Below are positions 4,131 to 5,424 of a stretch of DNA of 5,424 bases, piece after piece. Source of the stretch: Halorhodospira sp. (GTDB taxonomy: Bacteria > Pseudomonadota > Gammaproteobacteria > Nitrococcales > Halorhodospiraceae). Within the stretch, counting starts at the first letter, position 1. The number at the start of each line of letters is the position of its first letter. Below the pieces are notes generated by a model. The model was not told where the DNA came from. It saw only the letters and a program-made list of their open reading frames with translations, and searched no databases. The translations under genes were made by a program, and so were the position numbers. Location of the stretch: positions 1 to 5,424 of the forward strand of contig SKJZ01000005.1 of assembly GCA_007121755.1 (NCBI GenBank), in the 5' to 3' direction.

Positions 4131-5424
4131 GTGGTTACTACGGGTCTGCCCCTCAGTAGGTCCGGGCCGTGGCTGCCCCGGATGGCCCCGTTGCCGTTGA
4201 TGTTGGCGGGGGTGGTGGGCCTGGCCCTGTTGGTGCTGGTGTCGGTCTGGCTGGTAACGCACCAGCCGTGGCTGGGGTTGACGCTTGAGCCGGCGGGCGA
4301 CGCGGGGGTACGGGTGGAGGCGGTGGACGCCAGAGGTCCGCTAGCCGGTCGGCTGGCCCCGGGCGACCACCTCACCGCCGTCCAGCCGGTCGGCGGTGAA
4401 CCCCTCTCCCTGGCTGGTTTCGACCCGGCGCGTTATCCGTTTCTGGAACCCGATTTCGCTGGTTTTGACGCCCTCCTGGCCCGCCAGGGGGCGTTGGCCG
4501 CCGCGTTGTGGTCGGGGCAGACCATTCTGATCACCGCTGACGGGCGCCGCATCGTGGCGACCCCCGCCTCACCGCGCCCAACGGATACGCTCTCTCTCGG
4601 TTTCTGGTCCGTCCACCTCTCCGGCTTTCTGGGCGCGCTGATCGGTATCGGTGTCTGGGCGTTCCGCCGCGGGCAGCCGGCGGCCCGGTTGCTGGCCCTT
4701 TCGGCGCTCGGCTTCTTTGGCGCCACGTGGACCACGGCGTTTTATATGGAGCGGGAGTTGGCCTTGCCGGAGGCGATTTTCCGCCTACTGAGTTACGCCA
4801 ATCACTGGGCGCTGGCGGTAATGATGGGAGGGCTCCTCGCCCTGTTGCTCTACTACCCCCGGCGTTTGACGAGGGCGCCGGTGGTGGTGTGGGTGGTGGC
4901 GCTGTGCCTCTTCTACCAACTCAACGAGATCCGGCAGTGGATCGAGTGGCCGCTGCACACCTTCTTCGTGCCGATCACCGTGTTCTACCTGCTGATCGTC
5001 GCGGCGGCCGCTTGGCAGTGGCGGCTCAGCCGGGATGAGCCGCTGGATCGCGCCGCTCTGCGATGGGTGCTCCTCTCCGTCTTTGTCAGCATGAGCCTCG
5101 CCTTCATTACCTATCTCGTTCCGCTGATGGTTCGTGATGAGCCGCTGTTGCCCCAGGTGGCCGTAGTCGGGATCGGTGCCTTGCTTTATCTCGGTTTCGC
5201 CGGAGGCGTACTGCGCTATCGGCTGTTCGATCTGGAGCGCTGGTGGTTCGCCGCTTGGGGGTGGCTTCTGGGCGGGCTGTTGGTGTTGTTGGTCGACCTG
5301 GCCTTGATCGCCCTCTTCGGGCTGCAGCCCCTCCAGGCCCTGGGGGCGGCGGTGATCCTGGTCGGATGGGTCTACTTTCCGGTACGGCAGTGGGTTTGGC
5401 GGCACTTGGCGGTGAGCGGCCGGG
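4131..5424 (+). CDS. PDZ-containing multi-pass sensor histidine kinase, N-terminal part (ComP-like)
   Basis: The frame is open from GTG 4131 to the window edge: 431 codons, no stop, 3' end missing. Visible order: a cytoplasmic N-terminus with Arg10 and Arg17; one transmembrane helix (about 19-42); a PDZ-like domain starting WLGLTLEPAG at 47 and including GPLAGRLAPGDHLTAV (69-84), running to about 145 and predicted outside the inner membrane; then about nine hydrophobic segments near 159-178, 184-204, 223-242, 250-264, 277-297, 309-333, 341-361, 374-396 and 402-418. YRLFDLERWW at 363-372 matches the F/L-D-I/L-E motif between the late helices of Bacillus ComP and related kinases. The layout is that of the ComP sensory region, and a NarL-type regulator gene ends one base upstream, so a HisKA_3-type kinase core is expected beyond the window. 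That core is not seen, so kinase activity is inferred. ATG 4182 (codon 18) is an alternative start, but the Shine-Dalgarno favours GTG. The ligand is unknown. Confidence 0.8.
   Translation, partial: MVTTGLPLSRSGPWLPRMAPLPLMLAGVVGLALLVLVSVWLVTHQPWLGLTLEPAGDAGVRVEAVDARGPLAGRLAPGDHLTAVQPVGGEPLSLAGFDPARYPFLEPDFAGFDALLARQGALAAALWSGQTILITADGRRIVATPASPRPTDTLSLGFWSVHLSGFLGALIGIGVWAFRRGQPAARLLALSALGFFGATWTTAFYMERELALPEAIFRLLSYANHWALAVMMGGLLALLLYYPRRLTRAPVVVWVVALCLFYQLNEIRQWIEWPLHTFFVPITVFYLLIVAAAAWQWRLSRDEPLDRAALRWVLLSVFVSMSLAFITYLVPLMVRDEPLLPQVAVVGIGALLYLGFAGGVLRYRLFDLERWWFAAWGWLLGGLLVLLVDLALIALFGLQPLQALGAAVILVGWVYFPVRQWVWRHLAVSGR

Noticed and set aside
4785..5405. A 206-codon - strand frame rich in Gln, Pro and His
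   Set aside because: It is antisense to the sensor's transmembrane region. The Gln/His/Asp-rich translation is what the complement of Leu/Val-rich helices gives.

Overview
The window is high-GC DNA with every supportable gene on the + strand. There is no tRNA, rRNA, CRISPR array, transposase or other sign of a mobile element. The chorismate synthase matches the gammaproteobacterial AroC type closely across its length. It is followed at once by an HcaT-like transporter, a pairing I recall from Pseudomonas and relatives. With a signal-peptide-bearing outer-membrane barrel protein also present, this suggests a GC-rich free-living gammaproteobacterium. I cannot name the genus.

Region 1 (1-1043): the C-terminal end of a CocE/NonD (X-Pro dipeptidyl-peptidase S15-like) hydrolase, cut by the window edge. 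After a 102-base gap comes a small secreted beta-barrel protein with its own Shine-Dalgarno (SD) site. Region 2 (1044-3386): a perfect 10-bp dyad and an extended -10 element, then aroC, then an MFS transporter beginning within a few bases of the aroC stop. These two look like one transcription unit. Region 3 (3387-5424): a 71-base spacer with an imperfect direct repeat, a NarL/LuxR-type response regulator, and one base after its stop the start of a long membrane protein that runs off the window.

The last gene is the most interesting. It has one N-terminal transmembrane helix, an extracytoplasmic PDZ-like domain, about nine further hydrophobic segments and a YRLFDLE motif. This is the layout of the sensory half of Bacillus ComP-type histidine kinases. 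The kinase core would lie beyond the window, so the histidine kinase call is inferred from architecture and from the adjacent response regulator. The pair is probably a ComP/ComA-like two-component system in a Gram-negative background, with unknown ligand.

Smaller points of interest are start-site questions. aroC and the response regulator gene both lack an SD and have a -10-like hexamer just upstream of the start, which would give leaderless or nearly leaderless mRNAs. The transporter has a strong SD that points to a CTG codon rather than the conventional GTG.
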